DNA from: Pedobacter cryoconitis | GTDB lineage: Bacteria > Bacteroidota > Bacteroidia > Sphingobacteriales > Sphingobacteriaceae | Direction of reading: 5' to 3' | Assembly (NCBI RefSeq): GCF_003259615.1 | Contig: NZ_QLLR01000026.1 | Span: 1-64,000 of the forward strand | Length of the DNA: 64,000 nucleotides | Shown: positions 14,307 to 23,360 of the stretch, one piece after another | Layout: every line of letters begins with the position of its first letter | Numbering within the stretch: position 1 is the first letter of the stretch | Program-made: the position numbers and the translations under genes | Notes under the pieces: generated by a model | The model's input: only the letters and a program-made list of their open reading frames with translations | Told to the model about the DNA's origin: nothing | Database searches by the model: none

Positions 14307-16558
14307 TTTTCAGCCAGATGGGCAGCAATGCCTATCTTGATTTCCCCGAAAGTAAAGCTCTTGCCCAGATGATCTCTGATGGGTGCTAAACTCATAGTTT
14401 TCAATTGCTTGATAGCTTCAAGGATATTGTCCAGCTTTTTACGGCCCAAAATATCCTTCGCAGAAATCTCCTGTAAAGCCACGTAATGTGCTAAGTGCCC
14501 TTCTATAGTACCTATCACCATTTTCCGTTCTTCAGCGATTTCCAGAATAGTTTTCCCTTTTAAAAACAGCTCCAGAGAAACTACTTTTGTATCTTCTTTT
14601 GGTGCTTTAGGCGCAGCTGTTTTCTTCGGCCTTTCCTTTTTAGCTGTAAAGTCCAGTTTATTCGGCATCGCATAAACAGATTTCATCTGTGCTTCACGCT
14701 CTTTCTGATTCAATAAAGAACCGACATCAGTTTTCGTGAAATCCGTTCCGTTGATAGTCGCTTGTAACAGTCCGGTAGCCTTTCTTATCTTTTTGAACTG
14801 CTCATAAAACAACGATTCCATTTCCAGTAACTCAGTCAGGAAAGCTGTGACCTGTTTATCCTGTTTCACCAGCTCCATCCTTTCGAAAATACGTCTGGAA
14901 AGATCCAGGATCAGCGGATTAAAATAATTCTCTGCCGCTGTAGTTCTCACCAATAGATTAGCCAGCCCCTCAGCAGACTGGTCATTACATAAACGCTGAA
15001 GCTGCGTTAAGAATTTATTCGCATTGGCCTTAATTTCACTCAGATCTTTGAGCAGCAGCTGCGCCCATTTAACATGCTTTTGCTTCGCAGACTTATTAAT
15101 GTCCTTGCTGTAAGAATGCACATGTTCATAAACGTAATTATCAAGCGGTGTTAAATCAAAACAAGTGATCAGATAACTTTTCAGGAAAATCTGGCTCTCC
15201 TGGGTGATCTGCTCCTTCAACTCTTCTTCTTGCTGTTTGTTCTTGGAGAACAACGCCACATTCTGGTCCTGCCTGATCCCCGTTCTTGAAATCTGAGAAG
15301 TCAGCACTAAACCATCCAGCGACCGCAGACGTGACAATGCCACATAAATCTGTCCCGGTGCAAAGGCATTCCCAATATCAATGATGGCCTTATCAAAAGT
15401 TAAACCCTGGCTTTTATGTACCGTGATTGCCCAGGCCAGCTTAATCGGATACTGGATAAACTTACCAATAACCTCTTCCTCAATCTCGTTCGTAACCTTA
15501 TGATTGCTGTATCTTATATTTTTCCAGGTAAACTTTTCCAGGATAATCTTTTCTCTTTCCCCTTCTGTTTCTACCTCTATACCATCGTCACCCAAACGAA
15601 TAACAGTGGCTATTTTTCCATTGAAATAACGGCGGTCCCCACTCTGGTCATTCTTGATAAACATAATCTGGGCACCCAGCTTCAGTTCAAGCAGATGTTC
15701 GGCCGGATAAGAGTTTTCAGAAAACTCATCTTCTACGGTGGCCTTGAAGAAATAAGACTTCCCGCCAAGCTCTTCCAGGCTCTTTTTATTTAAAGTATCC
15801 GCACGTTGGTTATGGGTAGTCAGGGTGATGTATTTATCATCTTTTGCAGGCTCAAAACCTGCTTTATAATATTTCTCCAGCAGCGTGATGTTCTCTGCTG
15901 TGATTTCATTATTTCTCAGGTTATTTAGCAGATCAATAAATACAGAATCTGCCTGTCTGTAGATCTTCTCCAGTTCTATATATACCGGAGGATTGTGGTA
16001 CAGTGCATGTGCATCAAAGAAATAAACACTTTTATAAAACTCGCCCAAAAGCTGCCACTCGTTAGATTTGACAACCGGAGGCAACTGGTGAAGATCTCCG
16101 ATAAACAAAACCTGTACGCCTCCAAAATTGTTGTTGTTCTTTCTGATATAGCGCAGCACCATGTCAATCGCATCCAGTAAATCTGCACGCAGCATACTCA
16201 CCTCATCGATGATCAATAATTCAAGGTCCTGAAATATCCTTCTTTTGGTGGTGTTCATCTGCAAATGACGAACAATAGATCTTGGGGTATTATACTGCTG
16301 ATTAACAGGCTCAACGGCAGGTTGTTTTGGCAGGTAAGTCCCAAACGGCAGCTGAAATAGGGAATGGATCGTTACCCCTGCAGCATTGATCGCAGCAATC
16401 CCTGTAGGGGCTACAATAACCGCTTTTTTATGCGTCAGCTCAATTAAATTTCTCAAAAATGTAGTCTTCCCGGTTCCCGCCTTCCCCGTAAGGAAAATGT
16501 GCCTTGAAGTATAATTGATAAATTTAGCCGCTAGCTCAGCAGGGTTGTATTCACTCAT
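14303..16558 (-). CDS. PIF1-like DNA helicase with C-terminal RecQ-type helix-turn-helix domain
   Basis: About 751 residues from the ATG at 16558; a GTG at 16567 is an alternative. Walker A is GKAGTGKTTF near residue 25, Walker B is LLIIDEVSML, and the helicase motif VHKSQGLTFDKAIIDIG plus YVALSRLRSLDGLVL belong to superfamily 1B PIF1/RRM3 helicases. The C-terminal region (about residues 665-751) contains LFLKGKTILEIAEERKMVIG and IRDHLGKSFTFGEIKIGIA. This resembles the helix-turn-helix found at the end of some RecQ-type proteins. It likely unwinds DNA at replication or recombination structures such as G-quadruplexes. A TAnnTTTG promoter box lies 23 bp upstream. Confidence 0.88.
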   Translation of the reverse strand: MSEYNPAELAAKFINYTSRHIFLTGKAGTGKTTFLRNLIELTHKKAVIVAPTGIAAINAAGVTIHSLFQLPFGTYLPKQPAVEPVNQQYNTPRSIVRHLQMNTTKRRIFQDLELLIIDEVSMLRADLLDAIDMVLRYIRKNNNNFGGVQVLFIGDLHQLPPVVKSNEWQLLGEFYKSVYFFDAHALYHNPPVYIELEKIYRQADSVFIDLLNNLRNNEITAENITLLEKYYKAGFEPAKDDKYITLTTHNQRADTLNKKSLEELGGKSYFFKATVEDEFSENSYPAEHLLELKLGAQIMFIKNDQSGDRRYFNGKIATVIRLGDDGIEVETEGEREKIILEKFTWKNIRYSNHKVTNEIEEEVIGKFIQYPIKLAWAITVHKSQGLTFDKAIIDIGNAFAPGQIYVALSRLRSLDGLVLTSQISRTGIRQDQNVALFSKNKQQEEELKEQITQESQIFLKSYLITCFDLTPLDNYVYEHVHSYSKDINKSAKQKHVKWAQLLLKDLSEIKANANKFLTQLQRLCNDQSAEGLANLLVRTTAAENYFNPLILDLSRRIFERMELVKQDKQVTAFLTELLEMESLFYEQFKKIRKATGLLQATINGTDFTKTDVGSLLNQKEREAQMKSVYAMPNKLDFTAKKERPKKTAAPKAPKEDTKVVSLELFLKGKTILEIAEERKMVIGTIEGHLAHYVALQEISAKDILGRKKLDNILEAIKQLKTMSLAPIRDHLGKSFTFGEIKIGIAAHLAEN

Positions 16559-16580
16559 ATTTTGCACCTATTTTGAAAAG

Positions 16581-16588
16581 CAAAGGTA
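16581..16588 (-). promoter_or_regulatory. Promoter -7 box of the PIF1-like helicase gene
   Basis: The minus strand reads TACCTTTG, an exact TAnnTTTG match, 23 bp upstream of the ATG at 16558. The expected transcript start is about 7 bp downstream of it. Confidence 0.5.
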
Positions 16589-16605
16589 CTAAAGCTTTCT
16601 AGAAA

Positions 16606-17298
16606 CTAATTAATCAAAAGTTTGTAGCCTTTGCCATGTACATTTAAGATCTCTACTTTCGGGTCTTCTTTTAAGTATTTACGGAGTTTGCTCAGGAACA
16701 CATCCATACTTCTTCCGTTAAAGTAATTGTCATCATGCCAGATACTTAGCAAAGCTTCTTCGCGTGTAAGCACTGCATTTTGTTTTAAGCATAACAACTG
16801 TAACAACTCGGCTTCCTTAGTGGAAAGTTTCTGCTGCTGCCCGTTATGCTGAATCAGCTGTGTGGTATAATCAAAGGTATAACTGCCAATCTGGAACTGA
16901 GACTGAACCGGTGCGGCAACCTTGGTTTCCTTTGCAGATACACGTTTTAATAAAGCATTGATCCGAAGTAAAAGTTCTTCTATCCGGAAAGGTTTGGTAA
17001 TGTAATCGTCACCCCCTAAATCGTAGGCAGAGGCTTTATCTTCCATCATTGCTTTTGCCGTCGCAAAAATAATAGGGATATTTTCATTGACCTTCCGGAT
17101 TTCTTTACCCAAAGCAAAACCATCCTTTTTAGGCATCATCACATCCAGGATACATAAATCGAAAGCCTGTTTATTGAAAGCGCGCAGCCCTTCCTCACCA
17201 TCTACACATAACACTACATCAAATTTACCCTTTAGTTGTAAATAGTCCTGCAGCAGCATTCCAAGATTAGGATCATCTTCTACCAATAGAATTTTCAT
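16606..17298 (-). CDS. OmpR/PhoB-family response regulator
   Basis: A 230-residue regulator. The receiver domain has the acidic pair EDD at residues 7-9, phosphoacceptor Asp52 in LCILDVMMPK, and a Lys in ITKPFRIEEL. The C-terminal winged helix shows SYTFDYTTQLIQHNGQQ, LSTKEAELLQLLC and GRSMDVFLSKLRKYL, typical of OmpR-family DNA-binding domains. It lies 12 bp downstream of the histidine kinase gene on the same strand, so the two form a two-component system. The regulon is not evident from the neighbourhood. Confidence 0.95.
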   Translation of the reverse strand: MKILLVEDDPNLGMLLQDYLQLKGKFDVVLCVDGEEGLRAFNKQAFDLCILDVMMPKKDGFALGKEIRKVNENIPIIFATAKAMMEDKASAYDLGGDDYITKPFRIEELLLRINALLKRVSAKETKVAAPVQSQFQIGSYTFDYTTQLIQHNGQQQKLSTKEAELLQLLCLKQNAVLTREEALLSIWHDDNYFNGRSMDVFLSKLRKYLKEDPKVEILNVHGKGYKLLIN

Positions 17299-17310
17299 AT
17301 TAATATCGTG

Positions 17311-19137
17311 TTATTTTAGGGGTATAATTATTTCAAATACTGTTCCTTTATCCTTCTCACTTTTTAACTTTATTGTTCCGTTCATTTGGGTAATGATGTC
17401 CTGAACATAATTTAAGCCGAGCCCAAACCCTTTTACATCGTGTAAATTTCCCGTTGGAACTCTATAAAACTGATCAAAAGCACGTTTGCATTGCTCTTTT
17501 GTCATTCCGATCCCTTTATCCTCAATATCTATATACAAACATTTACCAGCACTCCTTGTACTTAATATAATCTGAGGCGGGTCAATACTGTATTTGTTTG
17601 CATTGTCTATTAAGTTATAAATTACATTTGACAAATGCAGCTCATCCCCTGTGACCAGCGCGTTGGATGCGTTAAGGTTTAAGGTCAAAGTAGCTTCTTT
17701 TTTCTGTAACTGAAGGCTCATGCTATCTGCCACAGCTGCAATCAGCTCATTCATTTCTACATCTTCTTCCTCTAACTTCAATTCTTTTTTATCCAGCCTC
17801 GCAATACTCAGCACGCGTTCAATATGGTTGCCCAAACGAACATTTTCATCGTATATAATTCCCGCAAGCCTGCTGACACGTTTCTTATCCTCCTGAATTT
17901 CAGGGTCCCGAAGTGCTTCACTGGCAATCATGATCGTAGAAACCGGGGTCTTGAATTCATGGGTCATATTGTTAATGAAATCAGTCTTCATTTCAGCGAT
18001 CTTTTTCTGTCTCAATATCGCATAAAGTGTATAAGAGAAAATAGAGATCAGCACAATCAATAAACCGGCAGAAGAGGCCATCGTTACACTCAGGTTGTTA
18101 AAGATGGCCGCGTTTTTATTCGGAAAGTTAATATATAACATACCGGGATCTCTCAGTACATCATTGCTGAAAAGGGCTGTTTTATAAGTATTGGCGGGTA
18201 ATATCCCCCCGCTCAGTGAAGATATTTTTCGGAATACCAAGCGGTCACTGACCAGGCTTTTCAACCAGAAGTCATACGTTAGGTTGATGTTTTTATTCGC
18301 CAGTTCTGCCCGAAGTAAAGTATCAAGAGTACCCTTCGAAACACGCTGCGCCAATGGAACATCCAGCTGACTCATTTCTTTAGCCGCAGCTTCCAGCACA
18401 TTAAAACTACCTTCATCCAGTAAACGTACCGTATCTGCCTGTAATTCCTTCAAAGCATGATTTCTTCGCCTGGTGGCAATCTCATCTTCTACTTTGAATT
18501 TTAACCGCATATCGCCATTCAAACTAGGCAAAGAAACCCTTAATGGCCTGCTGTCATAACGGCTATAGACCAGGTACCGGATACTGTCCGGCAATTTTGT
18601 AGGCTCTATATCAAACGTTTTAACAGAGCCAAGCCTGAAAGTTTTCTGCACGTTACTTCCAATCATATTCAGATTGGCATCAAAACCTACATTCACATCC
18701 ACATTCAGCGGAGTCGTTGCCCGGTTTTCCAGGGCATAGAAATCAGTTTCAGAAATTATAGTCGGGCTCAGGTACATTTTCCGGATCATTGCATCCTGAT
18801 AATTGAGCTCGTCAATCATTTGCTTGCGCTGATCGTATTTTCTTTTTCTCTCTAATTCTTTGTATTTCTGATCCAGGTCAATGAGCTGGCGGGTACGGTC
18901 ACGGCGTTGATTTTCTTCCTTAATCCGCCATTCCAGATCTTTCTTATTGATATGATTTACCGCGTTTAAACGTTGCACCTTATCGGCAACAGCGCTTAAT
19001 ACCTGGTTAACTTCCTGTTCAAAAAGCTGAGATTTAAGCCTGTAAGCTTCCCTGATGTAATACAACTGCATTACAAACACGCCAAGCAGAGCTATGGTCA
19101 TGAGGGCGGTGATTAACCAAAGACTTCTCTTTTTCAT
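17311..19137 (-). CDS. Two-component sensor histidine kinase
   Basis: A 608-residue membrane kinase. Transmembrane helix 1 is LITALMTIALLGVFVMQLYY. A long periplasmic sensor region of about 320 residues follows, with a charged coiled-coil (EWRIKEENQRRDRTRQL, YKELERKRKYDQRKQMIDEL). Transmembrane helix 2 is MASSAGLLIVLISIFSYTLY. The HisKA box NNMTHEFKTPVSTI carries the phosphoacceptor His. The ATPase domain shows NLIDNANKYS, DKGIGM and GFGLGLNYVQ. It is paired with the OmpR-type regulator 12 bp downstream. The ligand is unknown. The architecture matches large kinases common in Sphingobacteria. Confidence 0.94.
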   Translation of the reverse strand: MKKRSLWLITALMTIALLGVFVMQLYYIREAYRLKSQLFEQEVNQVLSAVADKVQRLNAVNHINKKDLEWRIKEENQRRDRTRQLIDLDQKYKELERKRKYDQRKQMIDELNYQDAMIRKMYLSPTIISETDFYALENRATTPLNVDVNVGFDANLNMIGSNVQKTFRLGSVKTFDIEPTKLPDSIRYLVYSRYDSRPLRVSLPSLNGDMRLKFKVEDEIATRRRNHALKELQADTVRLLDEGSFNVLEAAAKEMSQLDVPLAQRVSKGTLDTLLRAELANKNINLTYDFWLKSLVSDRLVFRKISSLSGGILPANTYKTALFSNDVLRDPGMLYINFPNKNAAIFNNLSVTMASSAGLLIVLISIFSYTLYAILRQKKIAEMKTDFINNMTHEFKTPVSTIMIASEALRDPEIQEDKKRVSRLAGIIYDENVRLGNHIERVLSIARLDKKELKLEEEDVEMNELIAAVADSMSLQLQKKEATLTLNLNASNALVTGDELHLSNVIYNLIDNANKYSIDPPQIILSTRSAGKCLYIDIEDKGIGMTKEQCKRAFDQFYRVPTGNLHDVKGFGLGLNYVQDIITQMNGTIKLKSEKDKGTVFEIIIPLK

Positions 19138-19226
19138 TCTCGAAAGTCAAAAATAAGCATAGACTGAGGCAATAAGTTCTATTTTAACAAAATTTAACAC
19201 GTAAGGTTCAAATGCCAGGCACAAAA

Positions 19227-19258
19227 AAAAATGCCAGGAAATAATTCCTGGCATTTTT
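19227..19258 (-). terminator. Terminator after the DUF3127 gene
   Basis: A perfect 14-bp stem: AAAAATGCCAGGAA (19227-19240), loop ATAA, TTCCTGGCATTTTT (19245-19258). It begins 28 bp after the stop of the minus-strand gene at 19287. Confidence 0.88.
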
Positions 19259-19286
19259 ATACCACTCCATGTTTCTAAAAAGATGC

Positions 19287-19655
19287 TTAGAATGGCAGGT
19301 CATCTTCCTCACCCGGTGCATTGTTTAAATCTGCAGGGGGAGCATATTGTGGAGTTGAAGCCGCTGCACCACTATTTGTCAGTGCATTGATACGCCAAAC
19401 TACTAAACTATTAAAATAAGAAACTTTACCCATTTTATCTGTCCACGGACGACCGCGCAGATTGAATGAAACTTCTACATCATCACCGGTTTTCAAGCTA
19501 TCAAATAAAGCAGTTTTATCTTGTAAAGCCTCGAACCTGATATATTCAGGATAAGTTGGGTTTTCTGCATATTCAATAATGAGATCACGCTTTTTAAAAG
19601 TCTCACTCACCTGCTGTAATGCACCGATTTCGTGCACTTTTCCTTTTAATTCCAT
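19287..19655 (-). CDS. DUF3127 domain-containing protein (OB-fold-like)
   Basis: A 122-residue protein that matches DUF3127. It opens MELKGKVHEIGALQQVSETF, has KKRDLIIEYAENPTYPEYIR, and the block VSFNLRGRPWTDKMGKVSYF, and ends with a short acidic tail (EEDDLPF). The acidic DDLPF ending and the beta-rich core resemble single-stranded DNA-binding proteins of this phylum, so an OB-fold and a role in nucleic-acid binding are plausible. The biochemical function is not established. The gene is alone, divergent from the methyltransferase at 19727, and closed by a strong terminator. Confidence 0.82.
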   Translation of the reverse strand: MELKGKVHEIGALQQVSETFKKRDLIIEYAENPTYPEYIRFEALQDKTALFDSLKTGDDVEVSFNLRGRPWTDKMGKVSYFNSLVVWRINALTNSGAAASTPQYAPPADLNNAPGEEDDLPF

Positions 19656-19726
19656 AACAATAACTCTTTTATTCTATTGACTAGTTCAAATCTCTATATT
19701 ATTATTGATAACTTAGCACAATAATT

Positions 19727-20932
19727 ATGCAAGTTTTCCACAACAAAAGTAAGGTTATTTTAACCTGTAACAAAAGACTTTCGCCTTATTTGGTAGAAGA
19801 GGTAAAAGCGCTTGGCTATGAAATCGTAAGAGATTTCCCTACGGGAGTAGAGCTTAACATCACACTGACAGAGTGTATTAAACTAAATTTAAACTTAAGA
19901 TGTGCCAGCCAGATCTTATACTGTTTAAATAGCTTTAAAGTCAATAATCCAGAAGAATTATACCGTGAACTGGTAGATATGCCATGGGAAGATCTGATTG
20001 ATTTTTCAGGGTATTTTTCGGTGACTTCCAACGTAGATAATCCAACAATAACAACCCCGCTATTCACCAATCTGAAAGTTAAAGATGCGATTGTTGACAG
20101 AATAAAAGACAAAAAAGGAATGCGTCCGAATTCAGGTTCAGATGCAAACAAAACTGTTGTCCACCTGTACTGGAAAGACGACGAAGCAGATATTTTCATC
20201 GATACTTCAGGAGAAACTTTAGCGAAACACGGTTATCGTAAAATTCCTGGAAAAGCACCGATGCTGGAAGCGCTTGCTGCTGGTGTGGTGATGAGTACAA
20301 ACTGGGATCAGAAATCACCATTTATCAACCCGATGTGCGGTTCAGGAACACTGGCAATTGAAGCTGCATTATTAGCGACAAACAGAAGACCTGGTTTATT
20401 CCGCATGAACTATGGCTTTATGCACGTTTTGGGTTATGATGAAGAGGTATTCTTCGCAGAACGCAGAATTCTTAAAGAACAGGTGATCAAAAATATTGAT
20501 TTACAGATTGTCGCAACAGATTTATCTGAAGATGCGGTTGACATCAGCCGTAAAAATGCACAGACTGCTGGTGTGGATACGCTGATTACTTTTGAAGTTT
20601 GCGATTTCGCAGATACGCCGGTTCCTGAAGGTGGAAAAGGTGTTGTGGTCTTTAATCCTGAGTATGGAGAACGTTTAGGTGTTCACTCTCAACTGGAACT
20701 GACTTACAAACGTATTGGTGATTTCCTGAAAAAAGATTGTAAAGGTTACAGTGGCTATATTTTCACAGGTAATCCTGATCTGGCTAAAAAAATCGGATTA
20801 AAAGCATCACGCAAGGTTGAATTCTACAATGGTAAATTAGATTGCCGTATGATGGAATATGAATTGTATGATGGTACGCGCAGAGCTGAAGAAGAAAGAC
20901 CTCAGCCTAAAGAGCATAAAGCAGAAGATTAA
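19727..20932 (+). CDS. THUMP-domain class I SAM-dependent RNA methyltransferase
   Basis: A 401-residue methyltransferase of the RlmL/YpsC N2-guanine family. The N-terminal half has the ferredoxin-like and THUMP region (CNKRLSPYLVEEVKALGYEI, HLYWKDDEADIFIDTSG). The C-terminal Rossmann domain carries NPMCGSGTLAIEAALLATNR (SAM binding) and the catalytic motif NPEYGERLG. In most relatives the latter is NPPYGER, so the Pro-to-Glu change is worth noting. A basic tail of about 20 residues ends the protein. The likely target is 23S rRNA, inferred from the family. The gene is monocistronic, with a terminator 24 bp downstream. Confidence 0.88.
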   Translation: MQVFHNKSKVILTCNKRLSPYLVEEVKALGYEIVRDFPTGVELNITLTECIKLNLNLRCASQILYCLNSFKVNNPEELYRELVDMPWEDLIDFSGYFSVTSNVDNPTITTPLFTNLKVKDAIVDRIKDKKGMRPNSGSDANKTVVHLYWKDDEADIFIDTSGETLAKHGYRKIPGKAPMLEALAAGVVMSTNWDQKSPFINPMCGSGTLAIEAALLATNRRPGLFRMNYGFMHVLGYDEEVFFAERRILKEQVIKNIDLQIVATDLSEDAVDISRKNAQTAGVDTLITFEVCDFADTPVPEGGKGVVVFNPEYGERLGVHSQLELTYKRIGDFLKKDCKGYSGYIFTGNPDLAKKIGLKASRKVEFYNGKLDCRMMEYELYDGTRRAEEERPQPKEHKAED

Positions 20933-20955
20933 ATCTTAAAAAAAGAAATATATTA

Positions 20956-20984
20956 GACTTGTCCGCCCGGACAGGTCTTTTTTT
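20956..20984 (+). terminator. Terminator after the RNA methyltransferase gene
   Basis: GACTTGTCC (20956-20964), loop GCCC, GGACAGGTC (20969-20977), then seven T. The stem contains one G.T wobble. Confidence 0.88.
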
Positions 20985-21113
20985 ATGGCATAAAAGCAGA
21001 GGTTGTAGCTAGGTTGTGTTGCATGTTAACCACCACAAGGAATATTTTTTTTAAAATCCGAAATCCGTACACTTTTCAATTACGTTAGTTAATCAACACG
21101 ACTAATTTAGATT

Positions 21114-21365
21114 ATGAAAGACCTCCTGGATTTAAAACCGGAAATTGTAGCCACTAACATCAGAAAAGTGAGAGAGTTTAGGAATTATACGCAGGATTAC
21201 CTGGCCGCCAAGCTGACAATTTCTCAAAATGCTTATAGCAAAATTGAATTGGGCTATAGCAAACTTACTGTAGAAAGATTATTCCATATTGCATCTGTAT
21301 TGGATGTCAAGGTAACAGAGTTAATTGCGATGGATCATAGCCGTGGCGTACGTTTAGAGCAATAA
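21114..21365 (+). CDS. XRE-family helix-turn-helix protein
   Basis: An 83-residue protein that is almost entirely one Cro/C1-type HTH domain: IRKVREFRNYTQDYLAAKL, ISQNAYSKIELGYSKLTVE, RLFHIASVLDVKVTELIAM. It would bind DNA as a dimer. There is no effector domain. It lies 32 bp before the HD hydrolase gene, which has its own promoter box. It could regulate the adjacent radical-SAM operon, whose start region carries a perfect dyad, but this is inference. Confidence 0.88.
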   Translation: MKDLLDLKPEIVATNIRKVREFRNYTQDYLAAKLTISQNAYSKIELGYSKLTVERLFHIASVLDVKVTELIAMDHSRGVRLEQ

Positions 21366-21385
21366 TGAAATAATCTGAATTATAA

Positions 21386-21393
21386 TATCTTTG
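21386..21393 (+). promoter_or_regulatory. Promoter -7 box before the HD hydrolase gene
   Basis: TATCTTTG exactly matches TAnnTTTG and ends 4 bp before the ATG at 21398. This implies a leaderless or near-leaderless transcript. Confidence 0.5.
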
Positions 21394-21397
21394 TTTC

Positions 21398-22057
21398 ATG
21401 CAAATGGACTTTGATATTATAAAAGAAAAAACAATCAGTTTTGTAAAAGATACTCTTCAGGGAGCAGAGGCTGGTCACGACTGGTTTCATATTGAAAGGG
21501 TTTACAAAACTGCTTTAGGTATCCATACAAAAGAGGGTGGAGATTTACTTCTGGTCACCCTTGCTGCTTTATTACACGACATCGCCGATAGCAAGTTCAA
21601 TAACGGCGATGAAGAAATCGGGCCGAAAATGGCAGGTAACTTTCTGCACTCACTCGGCCTTACCGAAGCGATGATTCTGGAAGTACAGCAAATCATCAGA
21701 AATCTGAGTTATAAAGCAAGTCTCGGAAAAATTGAATTCTCTTCTAAAGAGCTCGACATTGTTCAGGATGCAGACCGCTTAGACGCGATCGGTGCCATCG
21801 GAATTGCCAGGGCCTTCACTTATGGCGGTTATAAAAACAGGGTACTCTACGATCCGGAAATCAAGCCAGAGCTGAATATGAGCAAAGAAGCTTATAAAAA
21901 TTCTGAAGCCCCTACGATCAATCACTTTTATGAGAAACTGCTGCGCTTAAAAGACCTGATGAAAACCAGGACAGGAAAAGAGCTTGCTGAACAAAGACAC
22001 CAGTTCATGCTGCTTTACCTGGAACAATTTTATTCAGAATGGGAAGGGAAAAGCTAA
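21398..22057 (+). CDS. HD-domain phosphohydrolase
   Basis: A 219-residue metal-dependent hydrolase of the HD superfamily, close to the YedJ/YpgQ type. The metal ligands are the His in HDWFHIERV, the His-Asp pair in ALLHDIADSKF, and the Asp in DIVQDADRLDAIGAIGIARA. These define a nucleotide-phosphohydrolase-like active site. The substrate is unknown, but relatives hydrolyse nucleotides. It starts 4 bp after a promoter-like TATCTTTG. It lies 45 bp before the radical-SAM gene, which has its own promoter box. Confidence 0.87.
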   Translation: MQMDFDIIKEKTISFVKDTLQGAEAGHDWFHIERVYKTALGIHTKEGGDLLLVTLAALLHDIADSKFNNGDEEIGPKMAGNFLHSLGLTEAMILEVQQIIRNLSYKASLGKIEFSSKELDIVQDADRLDAIGAIGIARAFTYGGYKNRVLYDPEIKPELNMSKEAYKNSEAPTINHFYEKLLRLKDLMKTRTGKELAEQRHQFMLLYLEQFYSEWEGKS

Positions 22058-22072
22058 AATAATTAGTATTTA

Positions 22073-22102
22073 AATGCTATATTTGTTAGTAAATATAGCA
22101 TT
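22073..22102 (+). promoter_or_regulatory. Perfect 12-bp inverted repeat over the radical-SAM gene promoter and start
   Basis: AATGCTATATTT (22073-22084), spacer GTTAGT, AAATATAGCATT (22091-22102). The right arm ends at the base immediately before the ATG at 22103, and the left arm contains most of TATATTTG (22078-22085), an exact TAnnTTTG -7 box. It could be an operator dyad, or an mRNA hairpin if transcription starts further upstream. There is no T-run, so it is not a terminator. Confidence 0.65.
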
Positions 22103-23359
22103 ATGTCTGAACGTCTTAGAGAAAAGCTGAATATTCTGGCTGATGCCGCCAAATACGATGTATCGTGTTCATCCAGCGGAGGAAATAGAAAAAATGACAA
22201 TAAGGGTTTGGGAGATAGTCATGCTTCCGGGATCTGCCATACTTATACCGAGGATGGCAGGTGTGTTTCCCTGTTGAAAATCCTGCTGACCAACCATTGC
22301 ATTTTTGATTGCGCCTACTGTGTTTCCAGAAAAAGCAATGATATCACAAGAGCAGCATTTACGGTCGAAGAGGTTGTAGAGCTGACGATGAATTTCTATA
22401 GAAGAAATTATATTGAAGGCCTGTTTTTGAGTTCAGGAATCTTCAAGAATGCTGATTTTACGATGGAGCGCTTGCTTAGGGTCGTAAAAAAGCTCAGACT
22501 GGAAGAGCGCTTCAATGGCTATATCCATTTAAAAACAATTCCCGGCGCAAGCGAAGAGCTGATCAGGGAAGCGGGTATGTATGCAGACCGGATGAGTATT
22601 AACCTGGAAATGCCTACTGAAAGCGGCCTTAAATTGCTGGCTCCTGAAAAAACGCATCAGCAGGTAACCCAGCCGCTGGGCTTCATCAAAAATCAGATTG
22701 TACAGTTCAAAGAAGAGCGAAAAATCATCAAAAGTACGCCCAAATTTGTTTCTGCAGGCCAGAGTACACAAATGGTGATTGGTGCAACCCCCGAGACTGA
22801 CAAGGAGATTATGCAGACCGCAGCGCTGTTTTACAAGGATTTTTCACTAAAAAGAGTCTATTATTCCGGATATATTCCGATCAGTTACGACAACCGGCTT
22901 CCGATGATCGGTTCTCAGCCCCCATTAATCAGAGAAAACAGGTTATATCAAACAGACTGGCTCATGCGCTTTTATGGCTTTCATGTCAATGAACTGCTGA
23001 ATGACGCGAACCCGCACCTTGATATTGACATTGATCCTAAATTAAGCTGGGCTTTACGTAACCTGCAGCATTTCCCGGTGGATATTAATGTTGCAGCCTA
23101 TAAAGTCATCCTTCGGATTCCCGGAATCGGGGTTACTTCTGCAAAAAAGATTGTACAGGCGCGTAAATTCGGGAAACTGCGGATAGATCAGCTTAAAAAA
23201 ATCGGGGTAGCTTATAACCGGGCCAAATATTTCATCAAATGTGCAGATAGCCCCTACCAGTTAAAGGATTACCAGGGAAGCCAGATTAAATCATTTATAC
23301 AGGCCGAAAGTCAGAGTAAATACCTGAAGTACGATACCAGCCAGCTTATTCTTTTTTAA
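22103..23359 (+). CDS. Putative DNA modification/repair radical SAM protein
   Basis: A 418-residue radical SAM enzyme of the family annotated as putative DNA modification/repair. The [4Fe-4S] cysteines are Cys66, Cys70 and Cys73 in HCIFDCAYC. The barrel continues with GLFLSSGIFKNADFTMERLL and NLEMPTESGL. The C-terminal part (about residues 340-375) has ILRIPGIGVTSAKKIVQARK, a helix-hairpin-helix that binds DNA non-specifically. Its stop is followed 1 bp later by the start of the DUF4130 partner, the conserved pair seen in many genomes. The substrate lesion is not established. A perfect dyad at the start codon suggests tight regulation. Confidence 0.9.
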   Translation: MSERLREKLNILADAAKYDVSCSSSGGNRKNDNKGLGDSHASGICHTYTEDGRCVSLLKILLTNHCIFDCAYCVSRKSNDITRAAFTVEEVVELTMNFYRRNYIEGLFLSSGIFKNADFTMERLLRVVKKLRLEERFNGYIHLKTIPGASEELIREAGMYADRMSINLEMPTESGLKLLAPEKTHQQVTQPLGFIKNQIVQFKEERKIIKSTPKFVSAGQSTQMVIGATPETDKEIMQTAALFYKDFSLKRVYYSGYIPISYDNRLPMIGSQPPLIRENRLYQTDWLMRFYGFHVNELLNDANPHLDIDIDPKLSWALRNLQHFPVDINVAAYKVILRIPGIGVTSAKKIVQARKFGKLRIDQLKKIGVAYNRAKYFIKCADSPYQLKDYQGSQIKSFIQAESQSKYLKYDTSQLILF

Positions 23360-23360
23360 A

